Source: Blastobasis lacticolella (lineage: Eukaryota > Arthropoda > Insecta > Lepidoptera > Blastobasidae). Taken from it: 64,000 nucleotides of DNA. The translations under genes were made by a program, and so were the position numbers. The notes below the pieces were generated by a model. It did no database searches. It worked only from the letters and a program-made list of their open reading frames with translations, and was not told where the DNA came from. Shown one piece after another: positions 48,938 to 60,020 of the stretch. Position 1 is the stretch's first letter. Each line of letters opens with the position of its first letter. The stretch is taken from contig LR990060.1 of NCBI GenBank assembly GCA_905147135.1, forward strand, positions 15,082,001 through 15,146,000, given 5' to 3'.

Positions 48938-50428
48938 GTGTCCGTCGATGCTCCTCTTGGGACATCTGACCACTGCCTGGTCCGTTCTGAGGTGCCTCTT
49001 GCTATACCCGAACGGGCTCGCCCCAGTGGGTCTCGCAAGGTATGGCACTATGGCTCAGCAGACTGGGATGGATTGCGAGAATTCTTCGCGTCGTACCCGT
49101 GGATACAGCTTTGCTTTTCCTCAAATGACACCAACACCTGTGCTGCCGCTGTAGCTGATGTCGTACTGCAGGGAATGGAATGTTTTATCCCATCCTCTGA
49201 AGTCCGCCTCGGCGGCAAGAGCCAGCCCTGGTACGACAGGCCTAGTGCTAAGGCAACTCGCCTCAAGCAGGATGCTTTTCGTGCCTGGACAATGGCTCGG
49301 GCCCATAAGGACCCTAACACCCACAATTTGAGGAAAAAGTATAATGCTGTATCGAGGTCTACAAAGAGGATAATGGCTGGAGCAAAATTCAAGTTTATTG
49401 GTAGAATTGGGGAGAGACTAATCAGCTACCCATCTGGGAGTCGTGCTTTTTGGTCTCTCTCCAAAGCTGTTGAAGGGAACTTTTGTCGGACTTCTTTTCC
49501 ACCTTTGCGCAAGCCGGGTGACCTATTGGCCCACACGGCAAAGGAGAAAGCCGATCTCTTGGGTAATCTCTTTGCCAAAAACTCAAATCTGGATGATGGG
49601 GGAGCTGCACCGCCTACCATCTCGCGGTGTGAGGGCAGCATGCCCGAAGTTCGTTTCACCCAAAAAATTATAAGACGTGTGCTTCTCTCCCTAGACATCC
49701 GGAAGTCCAGTGGGCCTGACGGCATTCCGGCTATTGTTCTAAAAAAATGTGCTCCCGAGTTGTCTCCCGTGCTAATGCGCTTATTCGAGCTTTCCTATAC
49801 CTCTGGAACGGTGCCGTCTTCGTGGAAGCTAGCCCTTGTGCATCCGATACCCAAGAAGGGTGATAATTCAGACCCATCAAATTACAGGCCTATAGCGGTA
49901 ACCTCCTTGCTCTCTAAGGTGATGGAGCGGGTAATCAATATCCAGCTCCTCGGATACCTAGAGGACCACCAGCTGATTAGTGACCGTCAATATGGCTTTC
50001 GCCATGGTCGCTCAGCTGGTGACCTTCTGGTGTACCTAACGCACCGGTGGGCTGAGGCCGTCGAGAGCAAGGGGGAGGCTCTGGCTGTCAGTCTTGACAT
50101 AGCCAAGGCATTTGATCGGGTCTGGCACAGGGCACTTCTAACAAAACTCCCGAAGTACGGTATCCCCGAGGGGCTCTGCAATTGGGTATCCAGCTTCCTG
50201 TCTGGAGGGAGCATCCAAGTCGTTGTCGATGGATGCTGCTCCGATACCAAGACTATAAATGCTGGAGTACCCCAAGGTTCAGTACTATCTTCCACGCTGT
50301 TTCTTCTGCATATCAATGATATGCTGAATATCCCCAGTATTCATTGTTATGCGGATGACAGTACGGGAGATGTTTTATACTGGCCGAGCGAATGTCCCTC
50401 GTTCCGAGGTGTCGGAGAGCCGAATTAG
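48938..50428 (+). CDS. LINE ORF2 fragment: end of endonuclease and RT
   Basis: Residues 10-12 (SDH) are the last endonuclease motif; everything upstream of it is lost. The RT has DIRKSSGPDGIP (253-264), VHPIPKKGDN..NYRPIA (301-320), motif A SLDIAKAFD (385-393, D387), motif B GVPQGSVLS (443-451) and motif C YADD (471-474). The frame then leaves the LINE consensus near codon 482 and ends in unrelated residues, so a small indel around 50370-50390 has frameshifted the gene. The polymerase motifs are intact but no endonuclease remains, so it cannot be autonomous. Confidence 0.85.
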   Translation: MSVDAPLGTSDHCLVRSEVPLAIPERARPSGSRKVWHYGSADWDGLREFFASYPWIQLCFSSNDTNTCAAAVADVVLQGMECFIPSSEVRLGGKSQPWYDRPSAKATRLKQDAFRAWTMARAHKDPNTHNLRKKYNAVSRSTKRIMAGAKFKFIGRIGERLISYPSGSRAFWSLSKAVEGNFCRTSFPPLRKPGDLLAHTAKEKADLLGNLFAKNSNLDDGGAAPPTISRCEGSMPEVRFTQKIIRRVLLSLDIRKSSGPDGIPAIVLKKCAPELSPVLMRLFELSYTSGTVPSSWKLALVHPIPKKGDNSDPSNYRPIAVTSLLSKVMERVINIQLLGYLEDHQLISDRQYGFRHGRSAGDLLVYLTHRWAEAVESKGEALAVSLDIAKAFDRVWHRALLTKLPKYGIPEGLCNWVSSFLSGGSIQVVVDGCCSDTKTINAGVPQGSVLSSTLFLLHINDMLNIPSIHCYADDSTGDVLYWPSECPSFRGVGEPN

Positions 50429-51236
50429 ACTTGTGTCGAATATCGAACATTCCTTGGAGCAAGTTGCTCAGTGGGGCAGACTAAACCTAGTCCAATTCAA
50501 CCCCTTGAAGACACAGGTCTGCGCATTTTCCGCCAAAAAAGATCCCTTTGACATAGTGCCGCAGTTTCAAGGAACACCCCTTTCCATCTCAAAAAGTATT
50601 GGGATCCTCGGTGTCGACATATCGGATAGCGTGCGATTCCGGAGTCACCTGGAAGGCAAGGCCAAACTAGCTACGAAAAAGCTTGGAGTGCTTAACCGGT
50701 CCAAGCGATACTTCACCCCGGGGCAGCGCCTGCTGCTGTACAAGGCACAAGTGCGGCCACATATGGAGTATTGTTCCCATCTTTGGGCCGGCAAAACTGC
50801 CGACCTGCTTAATCCTCTGGACTCCGTACAGAGACGCGCTGTACGAATTGTCGATGATCCCATACTAACACGCAAGTTGGAACCACTGGCAAACCGAAGG
50901 GACTTTGGCTCCCTGTGTGTGTTCTATCGGCTGTACAATGGGGAGTGTTCCGAGGAACTTTTCGATCTGGTGCCCACAGCACAATTCCGCCATCGCACCA
51001 CCCGCCGTGGGCTTGGTACTCATCCTCACTACGTGGACCCTCTGTTGGTCACGACGCGAAGGTTCGAAAGAACGTTTCTCGCTCGTACGATTCGGATGTG
51101 GAATGAGCTCCCAGCCACAGTGTTTCCTTTGGACTATGACATGGGATCGTTCAAGAGGTATATTAGAGGTCTCTTCAGAGGCGGGCAACGCATCAGTGAC
51201 TCCCCTGGTGTTGCTGATGTCCATAGGCGGCGGTGA
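50349..51236 (+). CDS. LINE ORF2 fragment: region after RT
   Basis: Continues the previous frame after the shift: from about residue 10 the LINE consensus resumes (YTGRANVPRSEVSESR, VAQWGRLNLVQFNPLKTQVC, SIGILGVDISDSVRFRSHL, LYKAQVRPHMEYCSHLWAG, VQRRAVRIVDDP, RMWNELPATVFP) and ends GVADVHRRR-stop. It lacks an RNase H domain. The first residues, overlapping the YADD codons in another frame, are not real. Related fragments lie at 8129-8558 and 38431-38705. Confidence 0.85.
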   Translation: MRMTVREMFYTGRANVPRSEVSESRIRLVSNIEHSLEQVAQWGRLNLVQFNPLKTQVCAFSAKKDPFDIVPQFQGTPLSISKSIGILGVDISDSVRFRSHLEGKAKLATKKLGVLNRSKRYFTPGQRLLLYKAQVRPHMEYCSHLWAGKTADLLNPLDSVQRRAVRIVDDPILTRKLEPLANRRDFGSLCVFYRLYNGECSEELFDLVPTAQFRHRTTRRGLGTHPHYVDPLLVTTRRFERTFLARTIRMWNELPATVFPLDYDMGSFKRYIRGLFRGGQRISDSPGVADVHRRR

Positions 51237-51359
51237 CCACTTTCCATCAGGTGGCCCGCTTGCCTGTTTGTCTGCCGTATAACATAAAAATCAGGTGAGT
51301 TGAGGTCAAATGCAAGCTAATAAAAGACAATAAAAAAGAGTACGGACGGGGCGCGGGTC

Positions 51360-51462
51360 ACACTGGCCAATAGGCTGTTCCTAGACAGGCATGCTCCATC
51401 ATAGACCGCATCGTCACTTGTGAGGTGGCGGTCAAATGCCTGGCTAGTAAAGTAATAAAAAA
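51360..51462 (+). mobile_element. LINE family E tail fragment
   Basis: caataggctgttcctagaca, ggcatgctccatcatagacc and gtggcggtcaaatgcctggc, then an A-rich tail. Confidence 0.65.
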
Positions 51463-51540
51463 AATGACCACATAATATACCTGTAGGCAAACTCTGTTGC
51501 CAACAATTCTCTGATTTCAATTATTGAAATTATTACACAG

Positions 51541-51640
51541 AGGTCAGTAATTATCTGATCTGCAAAAACCTTGATCGTGGTCAAGGCGGACCCCGGGCCC
51601 ACGTGCGCCAGAGCATAACCGGGACATAAATGCCATTATG
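51541..51640 (+). mobile_element. SINE S1 3' fragment
   Basis: gaggtcagtaattatctgat, ttgatcgtggtcaaggcgga, gggacataaatgccat; the last ~95 bp of S1. Confidence 0.65.
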
Positions 51641-52055
51641 GTCATCAACTTTGTACTATGCATTCATTTTTAACTGCACCTCAAGGATGTAGATCGAGTT
51701 CTTTTGATTTGTTTATTTTTGTATAAACTTTTATGACCAACCGCTCATTTTTAACTGCATTTATAGACGCAAGAATGTATAGCCGAGTTCCTGCGCTTTG
51801 TTACTCTTTTTATTTATTTTCTTATGCACTGGGTTTTACGAGCAGCCTTCAGGCTTTTGTTGCGAAAGCGTAGACCGAGGGAGTCCCCTTTCCACTGGGT
51901 TTAACCCGAGTATTTTGAGCTGACGTTAACCATTTCAAGGCCAGCAGAGTATAGTTAATCTAGACAATATAGTATTACGAACTACGAAACGGACACCCAT
52001 CTAGTTCCCGGACACTGCGTGAACTAGTAAAACCGAAGCAAACAATTCGTCAATA
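51641..52055. other. Mostly unassigned
   Basis: A minus-strand 5S-like scrap (gacacccatctagttcccgg, 51990-52020) is the only feature noted. Confidence 0.35.
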
Positions 52056-52073
52056 ATGTGTCATATCGCACTC

Positions 52074-52298
52074 AGAAGCGCGCTTCCTGCAAATGATAAC
52101 TCGAAATACAAAGAACAAAATAATAAACATGTTTGTTTTGTAAATTCCCTCGATATTACCGATTTACCATGTAAGGGAAATCCAGTTATAATGAATCAGA
52201 GTTCAATTGAAGCCGTAACAAACAGAATTGATAACGACAAAGCGACAATAAAATATACATATTTGAATACAATACGTACCGTGGAAGCAAGTGGTTAA
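52074..52298 (+). CDS. Candidate exon or ORF, unknown
   Basis: After a possible acceptor (tatcgcactcag) the frame reads SALPANDNSKYKEQNNKHVC, SLDITDLPCKGNPVIMNQSS and IEAVTNRIDNDKATIKYTYL to a TAA stop. Composition is protein-like and no other copy is seen in the window. Function unknown; chance cannot be excluded. Confidence 0.22.
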   Translation, partial: RSALPANDNSKYKEQNNKHVCFVNSLDITDLPCKGNPVIMNQSSIEAVTNRIDNDKATIKYTYLNTIRTVEASG

Positions 52299-52414
52299 TA
52301 TATGATTCAATAGTGGACTATCAAAGGCCACACGAAGATAAGAGATAATTTGTGACCCGTAATGGATGAATGCTAAACTGCAGAGCCCCACCATCGGCGT
52401 AGGATTGCGGAGAG

Positions 52415-52690
52415 TGTACGAAGCAGCTGCACGATCTCATTCCGCCGGCCCCTTTCCGCCATCGGGAGACGCGATCCGGGCGAGCGCTTCATCCTTATGT
52501 CGTGGATCTTCCAGCTATCCGCACGAGCCCATTTGGTTCAACTTTTGCGTACGGCTAACGAATGAAACACGTTGCTTGCGAGTGTGTTCCCGGATCATTA
52601 TAATTTGAATGCCTTCAAGAACAGAGTGAATAGGCTGTTCCTAGACAGGCATGCTAGGTGAGATGGCAGGTAAATGCCTGGCTTCAGGCT
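52415..52690 (+). pseudogene. LINE family E C-terminal fragment
   Basis: Encodes LHDLIPPAPFRHRETRSGRA and LHPYVVDLPAIRTSPFGS, then after stops [20 protein letters not shown]. It carries one copy of the 75-bp segment expanded at 13291-14115. Confidence 0.75.
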
Positions 52691-54000
52691 GCGCTGCATC
52701 ACCGTGGATTCGATCATCCGTTGTTTGCCCTAAGAATCACAAGATTCATGCAGAAGGAATCATCTTTACATTTTCGCTTACTTACACATTCATGAATTAT
52801 TGTAGAATTATTTGTGGAAGAATTTATGTAACTACTATCGACAATTTATGTAATAAGTTCATGGCTACGGCAAAAAACGCGACCCAATTCAAACCTGATA
52901 AGTACTTATTATGTTTTTTAATGACAATCCGGTTCTACGTTGAGTTCTGCAGTCGTTTTACAAAATAAGTTTTGTGAAATGGCTAATACTACATTTTCAA
53001 AGTAACGTACAAAGTAATTATTGCTCTAAAATACCTATAGTGTGATAGCCATCGAAAGCAGCAAAGAAATATTTGTGACCCAAGTCAGCGTCACTGTCTG
53101 CTGTCTTCTCAATGAATTTCGTTAGTTCTTGAGTATCAGCAAGTATTGTGTATAAAGACGGGCTTAATGCAATACCACCAAACGTCTACAAGTGAAGTTG
53201 AGACTTCTAGAAAATTAACAAAACAAAGACACAATGAACAAAACCACGGAATTCCCAGACAAGCAAAAATACATCTGTAACGAACGAAATAGATTAAAAA
53301 TAAAAAACAGTCGCCAATGACGACTAAACATTGCGTATACGCATGTTGGTTGACCAATTTAATTTGATCCCTATTTCGTATTAATTTCAACTAATTGATT
53401 AGTCGAAGAACCGGATTCAGGCACATTCAAGGTCTCTGTTATGCTGGTCGGTGGTGTGACGTCAAATAATAAAACGATTTGACCTGTTTTAATATGGTGA
53501 CGTTGAGCTTCGCATATTTCTGTTGCGTTGCGTATTGTTTTCTACCGCGCACTGTCGTCAATGGACGATCTAATTTTAGATTAAATATGTTTGTTTTCGT
53601 CACGCATGCAGAAGAAATTATGATGTGAAATGATATATCGGTAGAGGGCTTTGTATTTGGAGGCGACAAACTCTCTAGCCTTGTTTAGCCTAAGACCAAG
53701 AAATAAAGATGGCGCGCTGTCAACCATGACATCTGTGCATAGTTTGGTTGTTAATAGCAACCAATAGTTTGTCAATGTGTGCGTGTGTGACCGTGTACGT
53801 ACACTCAGGATGGCATTGTTTTGCGTGCGTCAGCATGTTGCTCGCAGAATTAGTTCTGTCTTTATTTCTTTTTGTCTCAGGGTTTGGCCTTCAAAAGTAA
53901 TTTTGAAGCACCATCTGAACTGTAAGCCAGAATGTCCATCGCTAAACGTGAGCCTTCCCCCATGGCTTCCATACTGATCCGACTCTATTCTTCTAGCATC
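52691..54000. other. Long AT-rich interval, nothing firm
   Basis: ORFs of up to 105 codons occur in several frames but lack motifs or splice context. One CG/GT-rich stretch near 53770-53830 is unremarkable. Confidence 0.4.
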
Positions 54001-54004
54001 CAAC

Positions 54005-54160
54005 AACTCCTTTCACCTTTCTTTGGGAGGCGTCCCACACTGCGATAGCCGGTACGTGGTCCGAACTCCAGAACCTTTCTACCCCATCGGTCATTGGTTC
54101 TTCGAACTATGAAACCAGCACATTGCTACTTTAGTTTTGCGAATCTGGTGTCTTTGTCAG
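54005..54160 (-). pseudogene. Degenerate RTE-like fragment
   Basis: gggaggcgtcccacactgcg, agccggtacgtggtccgaac and ctaccccatcggtcattggt parallel 46250-46330. Confidence 0.55.
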
Positions 54161-54465
54161 CGATCTTAGTTTCCACGTGTTTAGAATAAACCATTCTCCA
54201 GTCACGTGGAAGGAGTTAGGAGAGCTGGGCTGGAGATCAATGTCCTCTAACATCTGTGATTAATAAAAACAGGGTCAAAGTTCGTGGACTTGATCCTTGT
54301 ATTATATTCATGGAAGCATATGATAATCTTGATACTTTGCAAGCGTATCAACGTTGCACATAATTTTGTTCGTTTGTCATACTTTCATCCCATTTCGTGA
54401 AATTCCTAGCACTAAGTATGTAAGAATTTGTGCAGTATTTGCAACGGGAGGCTGTAACTGTAACT

Positions 54466-54522
54466 GTTATTGTGTCGTGGTGTGCTATGTGTAATAAATG
54501 TCTTTTCTTTCTTTCTTACATG
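54466..54522 (+). mobile_element. (CTTT)n-tailed element 3' end
   Basis: attgtgtcgtggtgtgctat, gtgtaataaatgtctttt, ctttctttc: third copy of the stub at 8662-8721 and 36010-36060. Confidence 0.55.
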
Positions 54523-54859
54523 AAATAACGTGTATAAACTCAATACCAAGGTTAATCTGCTCTCCAGTTACATGTCCGTAATTATACTCGGTGTTACGAT
54601 CCGTCCTTATCTCAGAGTGCATGCGTCCGAGAAATTCTTTCGCAATCTACGCAGCACATGCATTAATTGATTACCAGCCTTTGGTACGACACGACACTGT
54701 ATTGATAACACTGTATTGACTTGGTGAACATAATTATGCGTTGCATTTTCTATGCCGATGACGCAAACACGAATGTAAGTTCAAGAACAAAATATTTGTT
54801 GCATTCACGGTTTTAGGAATTCTAGACTATAGGACATCATCATTATATTATCTTCTTTG

Positions 54860-55085
54860 CGTTAATGTCTCGGTTGTGTTCTCGCGGACGTGGGCCCGGC
54901 CTTGACCATGATTCAGGATTTGGCCGATCAGGTAATTACCTCCGTGGCCATGCTACTATTGGAACCTGACCTTATGGTTACAAATTCAGTCGTCTGAATG
55001 TGCAGGTTTCATCACGATGGTTTCCCTCACCGTAAGAGCATCGGTTAGCATTCAACTAATGTACATAACTCAGCAATATAGGTTT
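54860..55085 (-). mobile_element. SINE S1 body, head missing
   Basis: tgttctcgcggacgtgggcc, gattcaggatttggccgatc, catcacgatggtttccctca and gcattcaactaatgtacata; stops before the tRNA-like head. Confidence 0.7.
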
Positions 55086-55597
55086 GTATAATTATACTTA
55101 GTAAAGATTTTAATTTGGTCTTTTGTTATTTTTATTATTAGATTTATTTAGTTATGATTATTGACCAAAACTGAATAAATAAAGGTACTATGTACAGTAG
55201 TATTCTGTATTATCAGGCTACAAATACCACATACATAATACATACACTTAAAAATAGCGATGAGGGCGGGAGATTTATTATTTTATTATTAAGTATAATC
55301 TTGCATTTGACCAATGACATATTTCCAATCTGTTTATTACTGCCTAAGTATACGAGTGCACCTAATCATAATCAATCGCTAACACGCGACCAACATTACA
55401 CACAGTGATTCACTTTCATTTTATCGAATTGATCTATCTAGTTAGTCCGAATCGGTCACTATCAGATCGACATACAGACGTCCTTATAAGGCTTAGATAC
55501 GATAATCACAATTATTGCGAATAAATGTACTAAGAATTGTTAAATTGTATTGGCAATGTATATGCGGCAAAACAACGATTAAACTCCTCACAACCTT
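55086..55597. other. AT-rich interval, nothing recognised
   Basis: No supported gene or repeat. Confidence 0.4.
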
Positions 55598-55598
55598 T

Positions 55599-55847
55599 CA
55601 TCATCACAGCCTATAACAGTCCACTGCAGGACTTAGGGCCTCTCCTACGAAAGGAGAGCTTATAACTCCACGCTTGGCCGGCGGCTTGGAGATCGCAGTG
55701 CTATAAATAAAACAATGGAAAACGCTGCTGCTCATTTTCCAGTCTATAGAGACTCTAGATCTTTTGCCTCGAAAATTAGTCGTCTCGTACGACACCCACG
55801 AGTGTAAGGGGTTGGTGCTATTCTACTCTACCGGACACCGCACGGCC
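55599..55847 (-). repeat. Family A copy, near full length
   Basis: Diverged, with ctcctacgaaaggagagctt and a deletion of the attatggc block. Confidence 0.75.
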
Positions 55848-56159
55848 AACCTGTGCACCTAATGCATAGTTTCAAATCGATTTCATCCTCTCATTCAAGT
55901 ATTGCTGCGTAGAATCACATGATTTTGCACGAATGCGATATGCGTGGTGAACGACCTTCGCACCACATTATAAGGTTAGCAACAGGCGCTCAGACAAGCG
56001 CATGACTCATATGGCGCAAGACAATTCTCATTAGCTAATTCAATATAACTAAGCTTCTTTGAATGAGTTGTTTGCGCTATAAATAGAGCCAACGACGTAA
56101 AACCACAGGTGCCATACTTGTACACATTTTTGTTCATGGTCTACACTAGAAAATACTGT

Positions 56160-56745
56160 TATCTATTTTACAACCGATGCTCTTGCCACTTACGGGAGAA
56201 CATCGTGAGGAAACTTACACATTCAGGCGACTGAATGTGTTACCATGATCTGTGCACAGGGTCACGGGGCTCAGACGGCAGTCGCTCTAAACTCAAACTC
56301 AAAATTTATTTACTGATTAGGACATTAAATATATTTTTCCATCATCAAAAGGGGTAGGAAAGTAAATACACAGTGACACGCTGGTCGCCCCATGGCCGCA
56401 GAACACCCACCCCACGCCGACCAATGCCGGACTGTGCCCGACAAGTCAGGCAGCGCCCGACAATGCCAGGCAGAGCCGGACCGCGCTTGACATATTATAT
56501 AGGTATGTTAAGAAAAACCACCTAAAACTACAGCAAGAGTAAGCCAGTCCACCAAGGCAGCACCCGTTCACGTGTATAACGCAGGGCCCTGCCATCATCC
56601 AATGCAAGCATATTTGAGGAAAAAGAGCGACCCGGCCCCCACGCCACCGCCAGACAGACTTTAAAGTGAACTGTAAAGTGAAAGTCTACTATAATTGATC
56701 TGCCACATCCTGAATTATGGCCCTCACAGAAGTCTTTCCCACTGT
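56160..56745 (+). mobile_element. SINE S1 split by LINE family G
   Basis: S1 runs from accgatgctcttgccactta to gacggcagtcgctcta (56285) and resumes at taattgatctgccacatcct (56695). Between them lies a G 3' end. Other S1 copies have these two blocks separated by only a few bases. Confidence 0.75.
56287..56692 (-). mobile_element. LINE family G 3' UTR nested in S1
   Basis: Tail (aactc/aaact)n, ggacattaaatatatttttc, acacagtgacacgctggtcg, the accacctaaaactacagcaa block and ccggcccccacgccaccgcc. Matches 15744-16190. Short ctcta/tcta(c)ta words at the junctions may be the target duplication. Confidence 0.75.
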
Positions 56746-57059
56746 TTTGTGACTATGTAATCTTTGATACTGTTTAAATAACACAAGGCCAGGCAAATAC
56801 CAACTTAAATGATCCGGGTGGCATAATGAAAGTGATAATTGCTGTCAAGGTCTACTTTCTAGATAGGACATTAATCTTCAAGGAGAATATAAATGCAATT
56901 GATTACGATAGGCTGTAATCCTGATAGCCGACTTTCTGGCCTTTCCAACCAAGGGTACAGCACACGCAATATTGTGAAAGAAAATTTCGTACGGAATCTA
57001 TACTTTGACTATTACTTACGAGATACTTAAAAGTTGCCTAAAGGAAACAAAGGTTATCT

Positions 57060-57185
57060 GGAAGAAATAAAGGTTGTCTAGAACAAATCGCTTATAGCGA
57101 CAATGCCGGTTTTGCTCATATGTATTCCTCATTGTTGTAAGTGATTGATATTGTTGTGTTTTATGAGCAATAAAGTGTTTGTCCA
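57060..57185 (+). mobile_element. LINE 3' UTR with AATAAA
   Basis: gttgtctagaacaaatcgct, tatagcgacaatgccggttt, tgttttatgagcaataaagt; like 27580-27700. Confidence 0.5.
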
Positions 57186-57714
57186 TCTATTTACTTTTTA
57201 CATATATAAACTAATAAAATACCTGTATCCCATAGGAGTAGGCAGAGACTATCAAATGCCACAGGCTACGATCTTGACACACCTCCTTTTAACTGTGAAT
57301 GACCTTGACACTTTTTCCAGTCTAAAATACAAAATACCTTTAAGTTTCGTCTTCAAACACAACGGCTTACGCAATAAATGAGGTATAAGGATAATCAACA
57401 GATTAATAAGACTTGCAATGTCGATAATAACTAAGAAATACATATGCAAAGAGTTGGACATTGTAAAGCATGACTGGCTAAAACAGAGGGCGAGTGGCCG
57501 GAACCTACTGCGCAGTATGAAGCAAATGTTAGAGAAATGAAAGCAATTTAGCATGGAGTTGTGCAATTGTATGCTGATACTGGGTCGGCACACGTGGCCC
57601 TATATGATAGCGCGTTAAGAGGAAGCTCCAATCAAAACGTTGCATAGTTTGTGTCCATTTTATTTTCGCTTTTGGACTCTTTGATGGAATAGAGGGAGGC
57701 TAAGGAGAAAGCCG

Positions 57715-57930
57715 AGCCTCAAATCTAATTTAGTTATTGGTGTATTGAATTGTAATTGGACCGCTTTTAGCATTTCTGCTACTGTTACTAATGGTTCGAT
57801 GGCATTGTTATTGGGTTCGCAATCGCAGCTCAATGGCAGTTGTACCGCTTTTTTGGTATTCTGCTACAATTAAAACTGCTGTTGAGCAGCTATTGCAATC
57901 CTATTACAATTCAATCAAGGCCCTTGTTGA
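57715..57930 (+). repeat. Dispersed repeat M
   Basis: Second copy of M (see 33890-34065); internal blocks appear in a different order, as expected for tandem shuffling. Confidence 0.5.
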
Positions 57931-58039
57931 TTGTCGTGGACTCTTGATGTTTTAGAATGTAACTTTTGGGGTTTGTTTTGGATGGGAATACGTTTAAGAA
58001 AATTTATATAATTTTGTAATAGAGATGCGTAATCGCTAA

Positions 58040-58215
58040 CCATCAGGCAAGCCGTAAGCTTGCCAACTGTTTCTGGTTCTTCAAGAAAAGGGTGAAAAGG
58101 TTTTTACGGGATCGGCAACGCGTGGGTGTTACCCCTGGTATTGCTGACGTCCATAGGCTGCGGAGACTGCTTTCCATCAGGCAGTCCGTAGGCAAGCTTG
58201 TTTGCCATCTTCGTG
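58040..58215 (+). pseudogene. LINE family D 3' end
   Basis: gttcttcaagaaaagggtga, aaaggtttttacgggatcgg, gtccataggctgcggagact and the tail gcttgtttgccatcttcgtg. Confidence 0.7.
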
Positions 58216-58391
58216 GTATAACTAGTGTCAAATAAGAAAAGACTTGGCGGGTCACGTGGTTCGACTTGCGCTGTATACGATTACTGCCATTCCACAAGTC
58301 TCTTCTTTCGTGACGCGGGTTATAAAAAAAGCCTATAATTCTTTTATAGGCTTTAAAGGAACGCCTTTGCATTTCGACCGGTAAGAGCATA

Positions 58392-58458
58392 CATCTTTGT
58401 GGAGATCTCTGGGGGAGGCCTATGCCCAGCAGTAGGCGTCTTCCGGCTGATATGATGA
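58392..58458 (+). pseudogene. RTE-like LINE tail
   Basis: ctttgtggagatctctgggg, gaggcctatgcccagcagta, ggctgatatgatgaa. Only the last ~65 bp. Confidence 0.65.
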
Positions 58459-58904
58459 AGAGCATACATCGCCTTGTGCAATCAATACTCAAGAATAATC
58501 AACCGCACATTTTCCTCATAGAAGTGTCATTGCGAATCAAATTGTGTTTTATCGTTTAAACAAATAAGATACGGCGCAACGTGTGCCATTATCTATAACT
58601 TGTGCCAGATAACACAGAGCGGCAGATAAACAGTACGTGGTAGATAAGATAACAGATACCACATACAAATTTATATTTAGAGCATCTGATTCATGCGAAA
58701 TTCTTTTGCAATCGCCCTTTAAGTCGAAACTATTTTAAGTGGTATGCGTAATAATCCCTACTTGTAAAATTAATTACTGATACGTGAATGTCACGTTCGA
58801 TTGTTGTGTCTTTTACCTTAATGAGTTTGTTGTTGATTATTTTAAATGAGTCGTTCTTATGGTCGAATGAAATATGCAGAAGCTAGAAAGTCGTCAAGTA
58901 TAAA
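58459..58904. other. Unassigned; cluster of GATAA words
   Basis: Five GATAA/TTATC words lie within 58590-58660. No gene is seen nearby. Confidence 0.35.
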
Positions 58905-59152
58905 CTCACTCTTTTAAATAGTATTGTGTTTCTGCCGGTGAGTAAGGTTTCCAGTGCTCCATGGGGTGGGGATTTGGGGAACCGTGGCTTTGGCAGTAGA
59001 GTGGCATTTGCCTATTTGCTGCCAGAGCAACGTGTTATAGAGGTGGGCAACGCATTGGCGATACTCTTGGTGTTGCTAATGTCTATAGGCAGTGGTGACC
59101 ACTATCCATCAGGTGGCCCGCTTGCCTGTTTGCCTACCGTATGACATTAAAA
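58905..59152 (+). mobile_element. Family C SINE-like element, 5'-truncated
   Basis: Starts within ctcttttaaatagtattgtg, passes tggggtggggatttggggaa, ends in the LINE-like tail with A(9). Plus-strand counterpart of 27114-27466. Confidence 0.75.
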
Positions 59153-59169
59153 AAAAAAGTATTTTCAAG

Positions 59170-59320
59170 GTCGGGAAATTACAGGCACAAGGCATTTCAT
59201 CTTAGTCCTCACAGTGATAACGCACCTGCGGTTCTGCACCTTTGTTACTTGTAGATGTTATGGGCGACAGTTACCACTTACCATCAGGTGGACTGTCTGC
59301 GCGTTTGTCCCTCTGTTAAC
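59170..59320 (+). repeat. Family K fragment
   Basis: ggcatttcatcttagtcctc, gtagatgttatgggcgacag, accatcaggtggactgtctg. Confidence 0.6.
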
Positions 59321-59450
59321 AGGGTCAGAGGTCGGAGGCCAGATGGCAGCCGCTCCACTGTAATTACTTGATCTTCCAAACCCTGGATCATGCTGGGCCC
59401 TCACGCGAGTGCACAATGGGGACGTTATTCATTAACGCCAAGATGATTAT
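59321..59450 (+). mobile_element. SINE S1 3' fragment
   Basis: agggtcagaggtcggaggcc, gccgctccactgtaattact, aaccctggatcatgctgggc. Confidence 0.65.
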
Positions 59451-59479
59451 TTCGCCAAGATCATGATTTTTTGTGTCTT

Positions 59480-59655
59480 TAATCTGAAGAACGTGGAGAT
59501 CTTCAAACGGCATGACTACAGGTACCTCAAAGGCCAGCACCGCATCTGCTGCCCTTAGGCTGCAAATGTTCTGAACAAAGGTGGCCCCTTGCCACCAGGT
59601 GGAGGAGGCACCGGAGGCAACGGAGGCACCGTCCGCCCGTGCCTCCGTAGACAAT
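59480..59655 (+). pseudogene. LINE 3' end with a GGAGGCACC run
   Basis: Encodes an EIFKRHDYRYLKGQHRICCP-like C-terminus, then ccttgccaccaggtggagga. A short tandem run (ggaggcacc / ggaggcaac) follows at 59607-59630. Confidence 0.6.
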
Positions 59656-60020
59656 AAAAAAAAACTCACAGACAGATAACAAGTAACGACCTGTTTCATA
59701 ATAATTTCGGGATCCATTATCTTTACCATAAAAATTGTACGCAATACCTTATCTATCTGTCAAACCGTAACACAAACAGATCTTCATCATTTCGCGCAAT
59801 ATCATTGCCATGTGAACTATCTTATCTCGAGGAACTGTTTAAGTTGGAATGAAGAACGGGTATGCCGCGTGATTCAGCCATTCTGTTACGTAGATACATA
59901 GAGTTGGTATGTGGATCAAGGCTTGAGCCTTGAATTGATAAGAGATACTGCAATGTCTTACTTGCTAATTAAATATTATTTTCGCAAATAATTTCTTTTA
60001 CAACTTATAGGGCATGTCTT

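Larger units (their letters stand above)
48927..51290 (+). mobile_element. 5'-truncated non-LTR retrotransposon inserted in a family J tail
   Basis: The element begins inside the endonuclease domain and extends through RT, C-terminal region and a short 3' UTR (gtggcccgcttgcctgtttg, aacataaaaa). Flanks rejoin to ctttccatcag|gtgagttgag, the uninterrupted family J sequence seen at 23270-23285. That proves insertion and gives an atcag duplication. Confidence 0.85.
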
